From CAWDPQ01 sp049642465 (GTDB taxonomy: Bacteria; Acidobacteriota; Vicinamibacteria; Vicinamibacterales; 2-12-FULL-66-21): a stretch of DNA of 17,669 bases. Both the position numbers and the translations under genes were made by a program. Below are positions 5,764 through 13,320 of the stretch, in pieces (within the stretch, counting starts at the first letter, position 1; the number at the start of each line of letters is the position of its first letter). Below the pieces are notes generated by a model that saw only the letters and a program-made list of their open reading frames with translations, was not told the origin of the DNA and did not search any database. Where the stretch lies: positions 1 to 17,669 of the forward strand of contig JBAROV010000160.1 of assembly GCA_049642465.1 (NCBI GenBank), in the 5' to 3' direction.

Positions 5764-8622
5764 ATGGCAGACTGGAAAGACACCCTGAACTTGCCCCGGA
5801 CCGACTTTCCGATGAAGGCGAACCTGCAGGCGGCTGAGCCGCAGGCGCTCGCCCGATGGGAAGAAATGCGTCTGTACGACCGGATCCGCGAGGCGCGTCG
5901 AGGGCGACCGAAGTTCGTGCTCCACGATGGTCCGCCTTACGCAAACGGGCAGATCCACCTCGGAACCGCGCTCAATAAAATCCTGAAGGACTTCGTGGTC
6001 AAGGCGCGAACCATGGCGGGGTTCGATTCGCCGTACCTGCCGGGCTACGACTGTCATGGTTTGCCGATCGAGCTGAAGGTGGATCGGGAGTTGGGGTCGA
6101 AGAAGCGGGCGATGAGCGTCGCCGACTTCCGCCGGGCCTGCCGCGCGTACGCGGAACGATTCATCGGTGTCATGACCGACGAATTCAAGCGGCTCGGCAT
6201 CTTCGGCGATTGGGATCATCCGTATCTCACGATGAATTTCCGCTACCAGGCCGCGATTGCCCGCGCCCTTGGCAAGTTCGTCGAGCAGGGGCTGGTCTAC
6301 AAAGGCAAGAAGCCGGTTCACTGGTGCATCCATTGCCGCACGGCGCTCGCGGAGGCGGAAGTGGAGTACGAGGATCACACCTCGCCCTCGATTTTTGTGG
6401 AGTTCCAGCTGGCGCGCGACAGCGAGGATGAACTCGCAAAGCGTATCCCGGGACTGAAAGGACGGCCGGTTTCCGTCCTGATCTGGACCACGACACCGTG
6501 GACGATCCCGTCGAATCTCGCCATCGCATTCCATCCCGATTTCGACTACGCCGCTTACGACGTCGATGGTCGGGCGGTGATCGTCGCCGAGGCGCTGGCT
6601 TCGCGAGTGGCCGAGTCGACGAAACGAACATTCAGCGGGCCAATCGTGCGGATGAAAGGAGCGGAACTCGAACACATCCGATTCGAGCATCCCCTGTACG
6701 CGCGGCCATCAGTCGGCGTCTTAGGGGAGTACGTGACGCTCGATGCCGGCACGGGTGCCGTCCATACCGCCCCGGGACATGGTTCCGACGACTTCACCAC
6801 GGGTGTGCGGTATGGACTCGATATTTATGCCCCGGTCGGACCGGGCGGTCACTTCCTCGATACGGTCGAGTTCTTCGGCGGTCAGCGAGTGTTCGACGCG
6901 AATCCGAAGATTGAGGAGGCGCTGAAGCAGCGCGGCCGCTTGTGGCATCGAGAGGATTTCCAGCACTCGTATCCGCACTGCTGGCGCTGCCATCACCCGG
7001 TGATCTTTCTGGCGACATCTCAGTGGTTCATCAAGATGGAAGGAGAGATCGGGGGTTCGGGAGTTCGGGAGCCAGGGAGTTCGGCGGGTCAGTCGCGGAC
7101 ACCTAGACCGTTGCGTCAGGCCGCTCTGGAGGCCATCGACCGCGACGTTCGGTGGATCCCAGCCTGGGGACGCGATCGCATCTATAACATGATCGCGAAC
7201 CGGCCTGACTGGTGTATCTCGCGGCAACGGGCATGGGGCGTACCGATCCCCGCGGTCGATTGCGTCAAGTGTGGCGAAGCGATGCTGACGCCTGAACTCG
7301 TCGAACGAGCGGCATCCCTCTTTGATGTGCACGGGGCGGACGCGTGGTACGAGCGCCCGACTGAGGAATTCATTCCGGCCGGACTCGTGTGCCCCGCATG
7401 CGGCGGACGCGAGTTCGAACGCGAACGAGACATCCTCGATGTGTGGTTCGACTCCGGCTCCAGTCACGAAGCGGTGCTCCCGTTCAACCCGGAACTGACG
7501 TGGCCGGCGGACATGTATCTGGAGGGAAGCGACCAACATCGCGGCTGGTTTCAGAGTTCGTTGCTCGTGGGCCTTGGGACGCGAGGACGTCCGCCGTTCC
7601 GGCAGGTGCTCACCCACGGGTTTCTGATCGACGTGGACGGCCGCAAGATGTCCAAGTCGCTTGGCAACACGATCCAGCCGCAGGAGGTCATCAGGGAGAG
7701 CGGCGCGGAAACGCTGCGGCTCTGGGTCTCGATGAGCGATTTCCGCGAAGAGCTCCGCGTCGGCCGCCAGATTCTCGCGCGTGTCGTCGAGGCCTACCGC
7801 AAGATTCGCAACACGCTCAGGTATCTGCTCGCGAACCTGTACGACTTCGACCCCGCGCGCGATGGCCTGCCGATCCCGTCGCTGCGGGAAGTAGACCGCT
7901 ACGCCCTGGCGCGCTATGCGGAGTTCGCGCGGGACGTGCTCGACGCATACGACGCATACGACTTCCCTGCCATCTTCCAGCGGGTCAACCAGTTGACCAC
8001 GGTGGACTTGTCTGCCTTCTATGCGGACGTTTCCAAGGATCGGCTGTACACGTTCGCCCCAGCGTCCGAGGACCGGCGATCGGCGCAGACCGCTATGTTC
8101 ATCATTGCGGACGGCTTGTCACGTCTCCTCGCGCCGATCCTTCCCGTCACCTGTGAAGAGTTGTGGAGGCACCTGCCAGGTGCGCGCGAAGACTCCGTGC
8201 ACCTCGCAGAATTTCCGTCGCGCGAGTCGCTTGACGCATTCACGGATCAGGCTTTGGTGCGCGATTGGCAGCGCCTCATCACGGTCCGGGACGAAGTGAA
8301 CCGGGAACTCGAAGCCGCCCGGCAGGCCAAAACGATTGGCACGTCGCTCGGGGCACGCGTCCGGCTACGCGCGCGCGGAGAAGCGCTCGCCCTGTTGGAG
8401 CATTATCGAGACGAGCTGCCGATGCTGTTCATCGCGTCGCAGGTCGATCTGGAGGCGGGGAGCGGCGAGGGCGAGGGGCTCGAAATTGCGGTCGAGCGCG
8501 CCGAAGGAGAGAAGTGTGCGCGCTGCTGGCGAATCGTGACCGACATCTCCAAAGCGGCTGACACTCAGGGGATCTGCGGGCGCTGCGTGGACGCGCTCGC
8601 CGATGGTGGGATTGCGGCGTGA
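5764..8622 (+). CDS. ileS: Isoleucyl-tRNA synthetase
   Basis: This class I synthetase charges tRNA-Ile in the cytoplasm and edits misactivated valine. Landmarks in order: the HIGH-type motif H65-L-G-T in PPYANGQIHLGTALNK; DCHGLPIE; the CP1 editing domain with TTTPWTIPSN and TAPGHGSDD; NRPDWCISRQRAWGVP; KMSKS at 628-632; and a C-terminal zinc site C918, C921, C938, C941. HLGT in place of HIGH is a tolerated variant. The length, 952 aa, is normal. Odd point: residues about 427-448 (Gly/Ser/Arg/Pro-rich) are an insertion relative to E. coli IleRS, in which only about five residues separate the WFxxM block from LRxxxLxxI. It is encoded by a G-rich tandem repeat at 7051-7084, and the frame is kept. 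It heads the run ileS-lspA-lgt and overlaps lspA by 4 bp. No T-box leader fits in the 92-bp gap upstream. Confidence 0.98.
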   Translation: MADWKDTLNLPRTDFPMKANLQAAEPQALARWEEMRLYDRIREARRGRPKFVLHDGPPYANGQIHLGTALNKILKDFVVKARTMAGFDSPYLPGYDCHGLPIELKVDRELGSKKRAMSVADFRRACRAYAERFIGVMTDEFKRLGIFGDWDHPYLTMNFRYQAAIARALGKFVEQGLVYKGKKPVHWCIHCRTALAEAEVEYEDHTSPSIFVEFQLARDSEDELAKRIPGLKGRPVSVLIWTTTPWTIPSNLAIAFHPDFDYAAYDVDGRAVIVAEALASRVAESTKRTFSGPIVRMKGAELEHIRFEHPLYARPSVGVLGEYVTLDAGTGAVHTAPGHGSDDFTTGVRYGLDIYAPVGPGGHFLDTVEFFGGQRVFDANPKIEEALKQRGRLWHREDFQHSYPHCWRCHHPVIFLATSQWFIKMEGEIGGSGVREPGSSAGQSRTPRPLRQAALEAIDRDVRWIPAWGRDRIYNMIANRPDWCISRQRAWGVPIPAVDCVKCGEAMLTPELVERAASLFDVHGADAWYERPTEEFIPAGLVCPACGGREFERERDILDVWFDSGSSHEAVLPFNPELTWPADMYLEGSDQHRGWFQSSLLVGLGTRGRPPFRQVLTHGFLIDVDGRKMSKSLGNTIQPQEVIRESGAETLRLWVSMSDFREELRVGRQILARVVEAYRKIRNTLRYLLANLYDFDPARDGLPIPSLREVDRYALARYAEFARDVLDAYDAYDFPAIFQRVNQLTTVDLSAFYADVSKDRLYTFAPASEDRRSAQTAMFIIADGLSRLLAPILPVTCEELWRHLPGAREDSVHLAEFPSRESLDAFTDQALVRDWQRLITVRDEVNRELEAARQAKTIGTSLGARVRLRARGEALALLEHYRDELPMLFIASQVDLEAGSGEGEGLEIAVERAEGEKCARCWRIVTDISKAADTQGICGRCVDALADGGIAA
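7051..7084 (+). repeat. G-rich 8-bp tandem repeat inside ileS
   Basis: Four degenerate 8-bp units (GGGTTCGG, GAGTTCGG, GAGCCAGG, GAGTTCGG) run from 7053 to 7084. With the leading G run, four G tracts (7051-7055, 7059-7061, 7067-7069, 7075-7077) give a G-quadruplex motif on the coding strand. The array encodes the extra, low-complexity residues of IleRS. Confidence 0.85.
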
Positions 8623-9182
8623 GCACGGCGGAACCCCTCCCCTCTCCGGCGCCGCCGGCTGATTCGCACGAGGTCCAGCGAGCGCCGAGCTTTGCCCGTC
8701 CGGTGGAAATCGGCGCGATTGCGGCGATTATCGTCTTCGATCAACTCACCAAGCTCGTCGTTCGGCACACGCTCTCGCTGCACGACAGCATCAACATCGT
8801 TCCTGGTTTCCTGGATTTGACGCACGTACAGAACACGGGCGCGGCGTTTGGTTTGCTCAACGCCGCAGACTTTCCCTACAAACCAGCCGTCATGATCGGG
8901 ATTGCCGCCATCGCGCTGGTCGCCATTGCGGCCTACGGAACGCAGCTCGGATTTCACGAGCGTCTCGCGCGCTTCGGGCTCTCGCTCATTCTTGGCGGCG
9001 CATTTGGCAACCTCATCGACCGAGCGGTTTCGGGACACGTGGTGGATTTTGTGGACGTGTACTGGGGAACGTCTCACTTCTGGGCGTTCAACGTGGCTGA
9101 CGCCGCGATCACCGTAGGAGCCATCCTCGTTTTGCTCGACATGATCGGCCTCGGACGGCAACATGCATCCCATACTGTTTGA
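8619..9182 (+). CDS. lspA: Lipoprotein signal peptidase (signal peptidase II)
   Basis: This inner-membrane aspartyl peptidase removes the signal peptide from diacylglyceryl-modified prolipoproteins. The catalytic pair is D143 (VVDFVD) and D161 (FNVADAAI), 18 residues apart as in E. coli LspA (D123/D141). The blocks FDQLTK, QNTGAAFG and GGAFGNLIDR and about four membrane segments are present. The first 28 residues are Pro/Ala-rich and not part of the usual fold, so the protein (187 aa) is slightly long. The GTG start at 8619 overlaps the ileS stop by 4 bp (GTGA), which suggests translational coupling. The 3' end overlaps lgt by 20 bp. ileS-lspA order is widespread in bacteria. Confidence 0.97.
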   Translation: MSTAEPLPSPAPPADSHEVQRAPSFARPVEIGAIAAIIVFDQLTKLVVRHTLSLHDSINIVPGFLDLTHVQNTGAAFGLLNAADFPYKPAVMIGIAAIALVAIAAYGTQLGFHERLARFGLSLILGGAFGNLIDRAVSGHVVDFVDVYWGTSHFWAFNVADAAITVGAILVLLDMIGLGRQHASHTV

Positions 9183-9972
9183 GATTGGCGGGTTTCCGGT
9201 CTATACCTACGGCGTCCTGCTGGCGGCCGCCTATCTCCTGGGCCTGCAGTTTGCGCTGGTCCGATCGCGGAAGCGTGGTCTCGATCCGAACCGGGTCATG
9301 GATCTCGGCATCTGGATCATCGTCAGCGCTCTGCTCGGCGCGAAACTGCTGCTGCTCATCGTCGAATGGGACACCTACAGCCGCAGCCTCTCGGACCTGC
9401 TGACGCTGGTTCGATCGGGCGGGGTCTTCTACGGGGGCCTGATCGCCGCAGTGGTCGTCGCGCTGTGGTACCTCTGGCGCCACAAGATGCCAGTGTGGCA
9501 GGTCACGGACGTCTTTGCGCCCGGCATTGCCCTCGGCCACGTCGTGGGACGACTGGGCTGCTTGTTTGCCGGCTGTTGCTTCGGAAGACCGACGTCGGTC
9601 CCGTGGGCGATCACATTCCACAGCGAGTACGCCGCGCGAAACGTGGGCACGCCGCTCAACGTGCCACTGCACCCCACCCAACTCTACGAGGCTGGCGCCG
9701 AACTGCTGATTCTCGGGCTGTTGCTGGCATTCGAGCGCCGGGGCCGCCCATTTCCAGGACGCACCTTCTGGGCCTACATGCTGCTCTACGGGATCTCGCG
9801 CTTCATCATCGAGTTCTACCGGGGCGACAGTCGCGGGATGGTGGGGATGTTCTCCACTTCACAGTTCGTGTCGCTCCTCATTGTGCCGCTCAGCATCATC
9901 ATGCTGATTGTCCTGGCCAGGCGATCTGCGCCAGAGCCGACTGCCGCAGCTCGCCGGGCACGGGCCGCCTGA
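9163..9972 (+). CDS. lgt: Prolipoprotein diacylglyceryl transferase
   Basis: Lgt transfers diacylglycerol from phosphatidylglycerol to the lipobox cysteine, the first step of lipoprotein maturation, in the inner membrane. The protein begins MHPILFEIGGFPVYTYG, the usual N-terminus, and carries FYGGLI, the signature G129-R-L-G-C-L-F-A-G-C-C-F-G-R142, HPTQLYE and the late block RFIIEFYRGD. Several hydrophobic helices fit the seven-helix topology. The Cys-rich form of the signature is common outside Proteobacteria. Length, 269 aa, is normal. It starts 20 bp inside lspA, so the enzymes of steps one and two are made from overlapping cistrons. The third enzyme, Lnt, is not in this window. Confidence 0.96.
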   Translation: MHPILFEIGGFPVYTYGVLLAAAYLLGLQFALVRSRKRGLDPNRVMDLGIWIIVSALLGAKLLLLIVEWDTYSRSLSDLLTLVRSGGVFYGGLIAAVVVALWYLWRHKMPVWQVTDVFAPGIALGHVVGRLGCLFAGCCFGRPTSVPWAITFHSEYAARNVGTPLNVPLHPTQLYEAGAELLILGLLLAFERRGRPFPGRTFWAYMLLYGISRFIIEFYRGDSRGMVGMFSTSQFVSLLIVPLSIIMLIVLARRSAPEPTAAARRARAA

Positions 9973-10065
9973 CGCGGTGAGCGCGCCGACGGCTACTCAC
10001 GAAAGCCACCTTCGTGCAGGCCGCAGGCCGGACCGTTGCGGCGCTTCGGCAGATCGGGAACGCTG

Positions 10066-11013
10066 ATGTCCGGATCAGTTCGTCGAGTGGTGGTCGAACC
10101 CGAACACGAGGGTCTTCGCCTCGACAACTTCCTGACCGCACTCATCCCCGATCTCTCCCGCTCCCAGGTGCAGCGGTTAATCAAGGACGGACTCGTGAGC
10201 GGTCCCGCCGCAACGCTACGCCCCAGCACGGCCGTCCATGCGGGCGAGATGTTTACCGTTGATGTGCCTGAGCCATGCGCCGCGACGCCGCTGCCAGAGG
10301 AACTCCCGCTCCGCATCCTCTACGAAGACGCGGACCTCGTCGTCCTCGACAAACCAGCGGGGATGGTTGTGCACCCGGCAGCCGGCCACGACAGTGGAAC
10401 GCTGGTCAACGCCCTCCTGCACCACATCAAGGATCTCAGCGGCATCGGCGGGGAGCTGAGGCCTGGCATCGTCCATCGGCTCGATCGCGGTACGTCAGGC
10501 GTCATGGTGGTGGCAAAACACGATCGCTCGCATCAGGAACTCTCGCGTCAGTTCAAGGATCGCGAGGTCGAGAAGGAATACATCGCGCTCGTCTGGGGCG
10601 TGGTGCAGGCAGGTCGCCGCATTGACGCCGCTATCGGGCGCGATCCGGCCGATCGTCAAAGGATGTCCACGCGGGCCCGCCGCGCGAGGGAGGCGGTCAC
10701 GCGGGTCACGTTCGCGCGGCACCTGAAGGGGGTGTCGCTCCTGAAAGTGGCCATCGCGACTGGTCGCACGCATCAGATCCGTGTCCACCTCAGCGCCATC
10801 GGTCATCCCATCGTCGGCGACCCGGTTTACGGCGGCGTGCACCGCCGGGTGCTGCCAAACCTTCGCTCCGTCATGCGGTTGGAGCGGCCGTTCCTCCACG
10901 CGGCGCGTCTCTCCTTCACGCATCCGGCCGACGGCAAGCGCCTGGCCTTCGAGTCTCCATTGCCGGACGACCTGCAGGGCGTGCTGGATGATATCGTTGC
11001 GCGCGAAGAGTAG
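10066..11013 (+). CDS. rluD: 23S rRNA pseudouridine synthase, RluD family
   Basis: This enzyme isomerises uridines in 23S rRNA to pseudouridine. An N-terminal S4 RNA-binding domain (about residues 8-75: LRLDNFLTALIP, SRSQVQRLIKDGLV) precedes the RluA-type catalytic domain with the motif HRLDRGTSG, catalytic D140. RTHQIRVHLSAIGHPIVGD follows. Length from the ATG at 10066 is 315 aa. A TTG at 10036 would add ten residues without support; the ATG has a GGGAA-like sequence before it. A 93-bp gap without clear structure separates it from lgt, so it may be in the same transcript. The RluA, C and D members are hard to separate by eye; the S4 domain and length favour RluD. Confidence 0.92.
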   Translation: MSGSVRRVVVEPEHEGLRLDNFLTALIPDLSRSQVQRLIKDGLVSGPAATLRPSTAVHAGEMFTVDVPEPCAATPLPEELPLRILYEDADLVVLDKPAGMVVHPAAGHDSGTLVNALLHHIKDLSGIGGELRPGIVHRLDRGTSGVMVVAKHDRSHQELSRQFKDREVEKEYIALVWGVVQAGRRIDAAIGRDPADRQRMSTRARRAREAVTRVTFARHLKGVSLLKVAIATGRTHQIRVHLSAIGHPIVGDPVYGGVHRRVLPNLRSVMRLERPFLHAARLSFTHPADGKRLAFESPLPDDLQGVLDDIVAREE

Positions 11014-11051
11014 GGAAAAAGGGAGAAGGGAAAAGGGAGAAGGGAAAAAGG
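11013..11051 (+). repeat. Purine-rich tandem repeat (14-15 bp unit) between rluD and the Nudix gene
   Basis: About 2.7 copies of a GGGAAAA(A)GGGAGAA unit start at the G of the rluD stop codon and end 4 nt before the Nudix start. Five GGG tracts (from 11013 to 11044) with 4-5 nt loops make a G-quadruplex motif on the sense strand. The repeat also supplies the only ribosome binding site for the next gene. Confidence 0.9.
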
Positions 11052-11055
11052 ACAA

Positions 11056-11577
11056 GTGACCGATCACGAAATCCTCGAACACCAGCGCGTCTACGACGGA
11101 CGCGTATTCGATATCGACCGCGATCGCGTGCGGATGCCAAACGGACGTGAGGTCACCGTCGACGTCGTCCGGCATCCGCCCTCGGTGGTTATTATCCCCA
11201 TGCCAGAGCCTGGCCACGTCATTCTGATTCGGCAATTCCGCTATGCCGTCCAGCGCTCGCTCTGGGAATTGCCTGCCGGAAGCGTCGATGAAGGTGAAAC
11301 GCCGGAGGCAGCCGCGCGGCGCGAATGCCATGAGGAAATCGGGCTGCTGCCGGACACTATCGTGCGCCTCGCGGCGTTGTATCCGACGCCCGGCTACTGC
11401 GACGAGGAGATGATCTTTTTTCGAGTGTCCGGGCTGAATGAAACGGCAGAGAAAGCTGAAGTGGACGAGGACGAGGACATCGAGCCAAAGACGTTCAGCC
11501 TGCCAGAGGCGCGCGAGATGGTTCGCCGCGGCGAAATCACCGATATGAAAACGGTCGTCGGGCTGGGTCTGATTTGA
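11056..11577 (+). CDS. Nudix hydrolase, ADP-ribose pyrophosphatase type
   Basis: The product (173 aa) is a Nudix hydrolase that likely splits ADP-ribose or a similar nucleotide sugar to AMP and a sugar phosphate. The Nudix box is complete: G75-x5-E81-x7-R89-E90-C-H-E93-E94-I-G96-L. The preceding RQFRYAVQRSLWELPAG block is typical of the ADP-ribose pyrophosphatase subgroup (NudF-like). The start is the GTG at 11056, 42 bp after the rluD stop; the ribosome binding site (AAGG or AGAAGGG) comes from the purine repeat before it. No membrane or extra domain is present. It appears to be in the ileS-lspA-lgt-rluD transcription unit. Subgroup is likely; the natural substrate is inferred. Confidence 0.92.
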   Translation: MTDHEILEHQRVYDGRVFDIDRDRVRMPNGREVTVDVVRHPPSVVIIPMPEPGHVILIRQFRYAVQRSLWELPAGSVDEGETPEAAARRECHEEIGLLPDTIVRLAALYPTPGYCDEEMIFFRVSGLNETAEKAEVDEDEDIEPKTFSLPEAREMVRRGEITDMKTVVGLGLI

Positions 11578-11634
11578 ACCGCCCGCGGCCCGAGCGAGAG
11601 CGGGTGCGGGGCCACGAGCACTGAGAAAGACATC

Positions 11635-12408
11635 GTGACGAAGGAAAACGCTCGTCCGACCACAGTGATCCCCGATGCGGGTATTCGGGAAAAGGCCTCC
11701 GCGATCCGCTGGTATCACACCATCGATCTGGGACAGGGCGTCATCACCAACGGAGCCGACAACACTCCGCATCGTCTCGCGCTGCTCGACCTCCCCGAAT
11801 CATTGGCTGGCAAGACTGTTCTGGATATTGGCGCGTGGGACGGGTTCTTCTCGTTCGAGGCCGAACGGCGCGGCGCGTCACACGTGGTCGCGACCGATTA
11901 CTACTCGTGGCACGGCACGGGATGGGGCACCAAGGCCGGTTTTGAACTCGCGCGCACGGTACTCGGATCGCGAGTCGAGGACATTGACATTGATGTGATG
12001 GATCTTTCGTCGGAGCGCGTTGGAACCTTCGATGTGGTCCTTCTTCTCGGCGTCCTGTATCACCTGCCCGATCCGCTTCGTGCTCTTGAACGTGTCGCGG
12101 CCGTCACGCGCGACCTGCTGATTCTCGAGACCGTCGTGGACATGGTCGGCTTCTCACGACCGGCGATGGCTTTTTATCCAGGACGTGAGTTGAACGACGA
12201 CCCGACGAACTGGTGGGGGCCAAACCCCCCGGCGGTTCACGCCATGCTAAGGACCGTCGGGTTCAAGACCGTTCGCACGGTTACCCGTTCCCCATCCGCG
12301 GCATACCGCGCCGCGCGCGCGTTCTCACACTGGACGCGTCGAAAGAACCGCTTGTCGCTTGCCTTTCGTCAGGACCGAGCCGTCTTTCACGCGTCCAAGA
12401 ACCGTTGA
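11635..12408 (+). CDS. Class I SAM-dependent methyltransferase, CmoB/DUF1698-like
   Basis: The 257-aa product has a Rossmann SAM-binding motif I, VLDIGAWDGFFSFEAERRG, and a motif IV-like LLLGVLYHLPDPLRAL. IRWYHTIDLGQGV precedes the fold and NWWGPNPPAVHAML follows it. This set resembles the Methyltransferase_9 (DUF1698) group related to CmoB, which makes 5-carboxymethoxyuridine at tRNA position 34. Real CmoB is longer and works with CmoA; no cmoA is present here, so a generic methyltransferase on another acceptor is equally possible. The GTG start at 11635 follows a 57-bp gap with a GAGAAAG sequence 5' of it. It is the last gene of the plus-strand run and ends 12 bp from the convergent HDAC gene. 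Confidence 0.82.
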   Translation: MTKENARPTTVIPDAGIREKASAIRWYHTIDLGQGVITNGADNTPHRLALLDLPESLAGKTVLDIGAWDGFFSFEAERRGASHVVATDYYSWHGTGWGTKAGFELARTVLGSRVEDIDIDVMDLSSERVGTFDVVLLLGVLYHLPDPLRALERVAAVTRDLLILETVVDMVGFSRPAMAFYPGRELNDDPTNWWGPNPPAVHAMLRTVGFKTVRTVTRSPSAAYRAARAFSHWTRRKNRLSLAFRQDRAVFHASKNR

Positions 12409-12420
12409 GGAATCGAGAGG

Positions 12421-13320
12421 TCAGACGCCGAAATTCCGAGCTTCGAGCACTGTGTTGACGTGTGCCGTAACCGTGTCCTCCACTTTGACCGCATAGCCGC
12501 CAGCCAGGACGATGGCGACCGGTACCCCGGCGACTGAAGCGGCCTCCAGAACCAACCGATCGCGTCGGCGCAGCCCGTCGTGGGTCAGTGAGAGCCCACC
12601 GAGTCGATCCTCACGGAACGGATCCGAGCCAGCCAGATACACAATCACTTCGGGTCCCTCGTCCGTGACTTTCGGCAACGCCCCGCTCAAGGTCGACAAA
12701 TACTCGTCGTCTCCGGCGCCATCGGGCAAGCCGATGTCGAGATCGCTCGCCGGTTTCCAGGCCGGATAGTTCAACTGCTGGTGGATGGAGAACGTAAAAA
12801 CCGATGGATCCATGGCAAAGATGAAGGCCGTCCCATTGCCATGGTGTACGTCGCAATCAACGATTGCGGCGCGCTTGATGCGCCGATCGCGTTGAAGACG
12901 CCGGATCGCCACCGCGACGTCATTGAACATGCAGAAGCCCTCGCCGTGATCCGGAAACGCGTGGTGCAATCCGCCTCCGAGGTGGACGGCAACGCGATGG
13001 GTCAGCGCGAGTTCCGTGGCGCGCCACGTTCCACCCGTCATCAGCCGAAAGCCATCGACCAGTTCCGGGATCCACGGCAGTTCGAGGGTGCGAATCTCGC
13101 CTTCGCTCAGCAGTCCGTTCCGAACCTTGTGCAGATAGGCAGGCGTATGCACCAGGGCAAGGTCCTCCCACGGCGCGAGTTCAGGTTCGATGAACGAGGC
13201 GGGCTGGACAATCGCGAGTTCGGTGAGCCGCTGCGCGATCAGGCGGTACTTCGCGATTGGCCACACGTGGTCGCCAAGGTCGACCTCGTAGGCGCGGGAG
13301 TAGATAACGGGGATACTCAG
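12421..13320 (-). CDS. Histone deacetylase family (zinc-dependent amidohydrolase)
   Basis: This is a zinc-dependent deacetylase of the HDAC/AcuC/acetylpolyamine amidohydrolase family. Active-site blocks are intact: the HLGGGLHHAFPDHGEGFC region with the catalytic His pair, DCDVHHGNGT (zinc ligands), SDPFREDRLGGL (third ligand), and LAGGY near the C-terminus. The bacterial acceptor is unknown. The first ATG/GTG/TTG in frame is the GTG at 13266, but the 18 codons before it read SIPVIYSRAYEVDLGDHV after the first codon. That is the conserved N-terminal strand and loop of the family, so that start would truncate the fold. The frame has no ATG, GTG or TTG nearby upstream; a CTG at 13320 overlaps the lon stop as CTGA. 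I therefore place the start at 13320 (299 aa), with the start codon uncertain. It is cotranscribed with lon. Confidence 0.9.
   Translation of the reverse strand: MSIPVIYSRAYEVDLGDHVWPIAKYRLIAQRLTELAIVQPASFIEPELAPWEDLALVHTPAYLHKVRNGLLSEGEIRTLELPWIPELVDGFRLMTGGTWRATELALTHRVAVHLGGGLHHAFPDHGEGFCMFNDVAVAIRRLQRDRRIKRAAIVDCDVHHGNGTAFIFAMDPSVFTFSIHQQLNYPAWKPASDLDIGLPDGAGDDEYLSTLSGALPKVTDEGPEVIVYLAGSDPFREDRLGGLSLTHDGLRRRDRLVLEAASVAGVPVAIVLAGGYAVKVEDTVTAHVNTVLEARNFGV

Noticed and set aside
5956..5967. HLGT in place of HIGH in IleRS as a loss-of-function change
   Set aside because: Class I synthetases tolerate this variation at the last position, and the surrounding block and KMSKS are normal.
9973..10065. 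A small gene between lgt and rluD
   Set aside because: The 93-bp gap holds no start with a ribosome site and no stable conserved-looking product.
10495..11772. A 425-codon open frame on the minus strand opposite rluD, the Nudix gene and the methyltransferase start
   Set aside because: It lies antisense to genes with clear motifs and gives no family-like sequence; long antisense frames are expected at this GC content.
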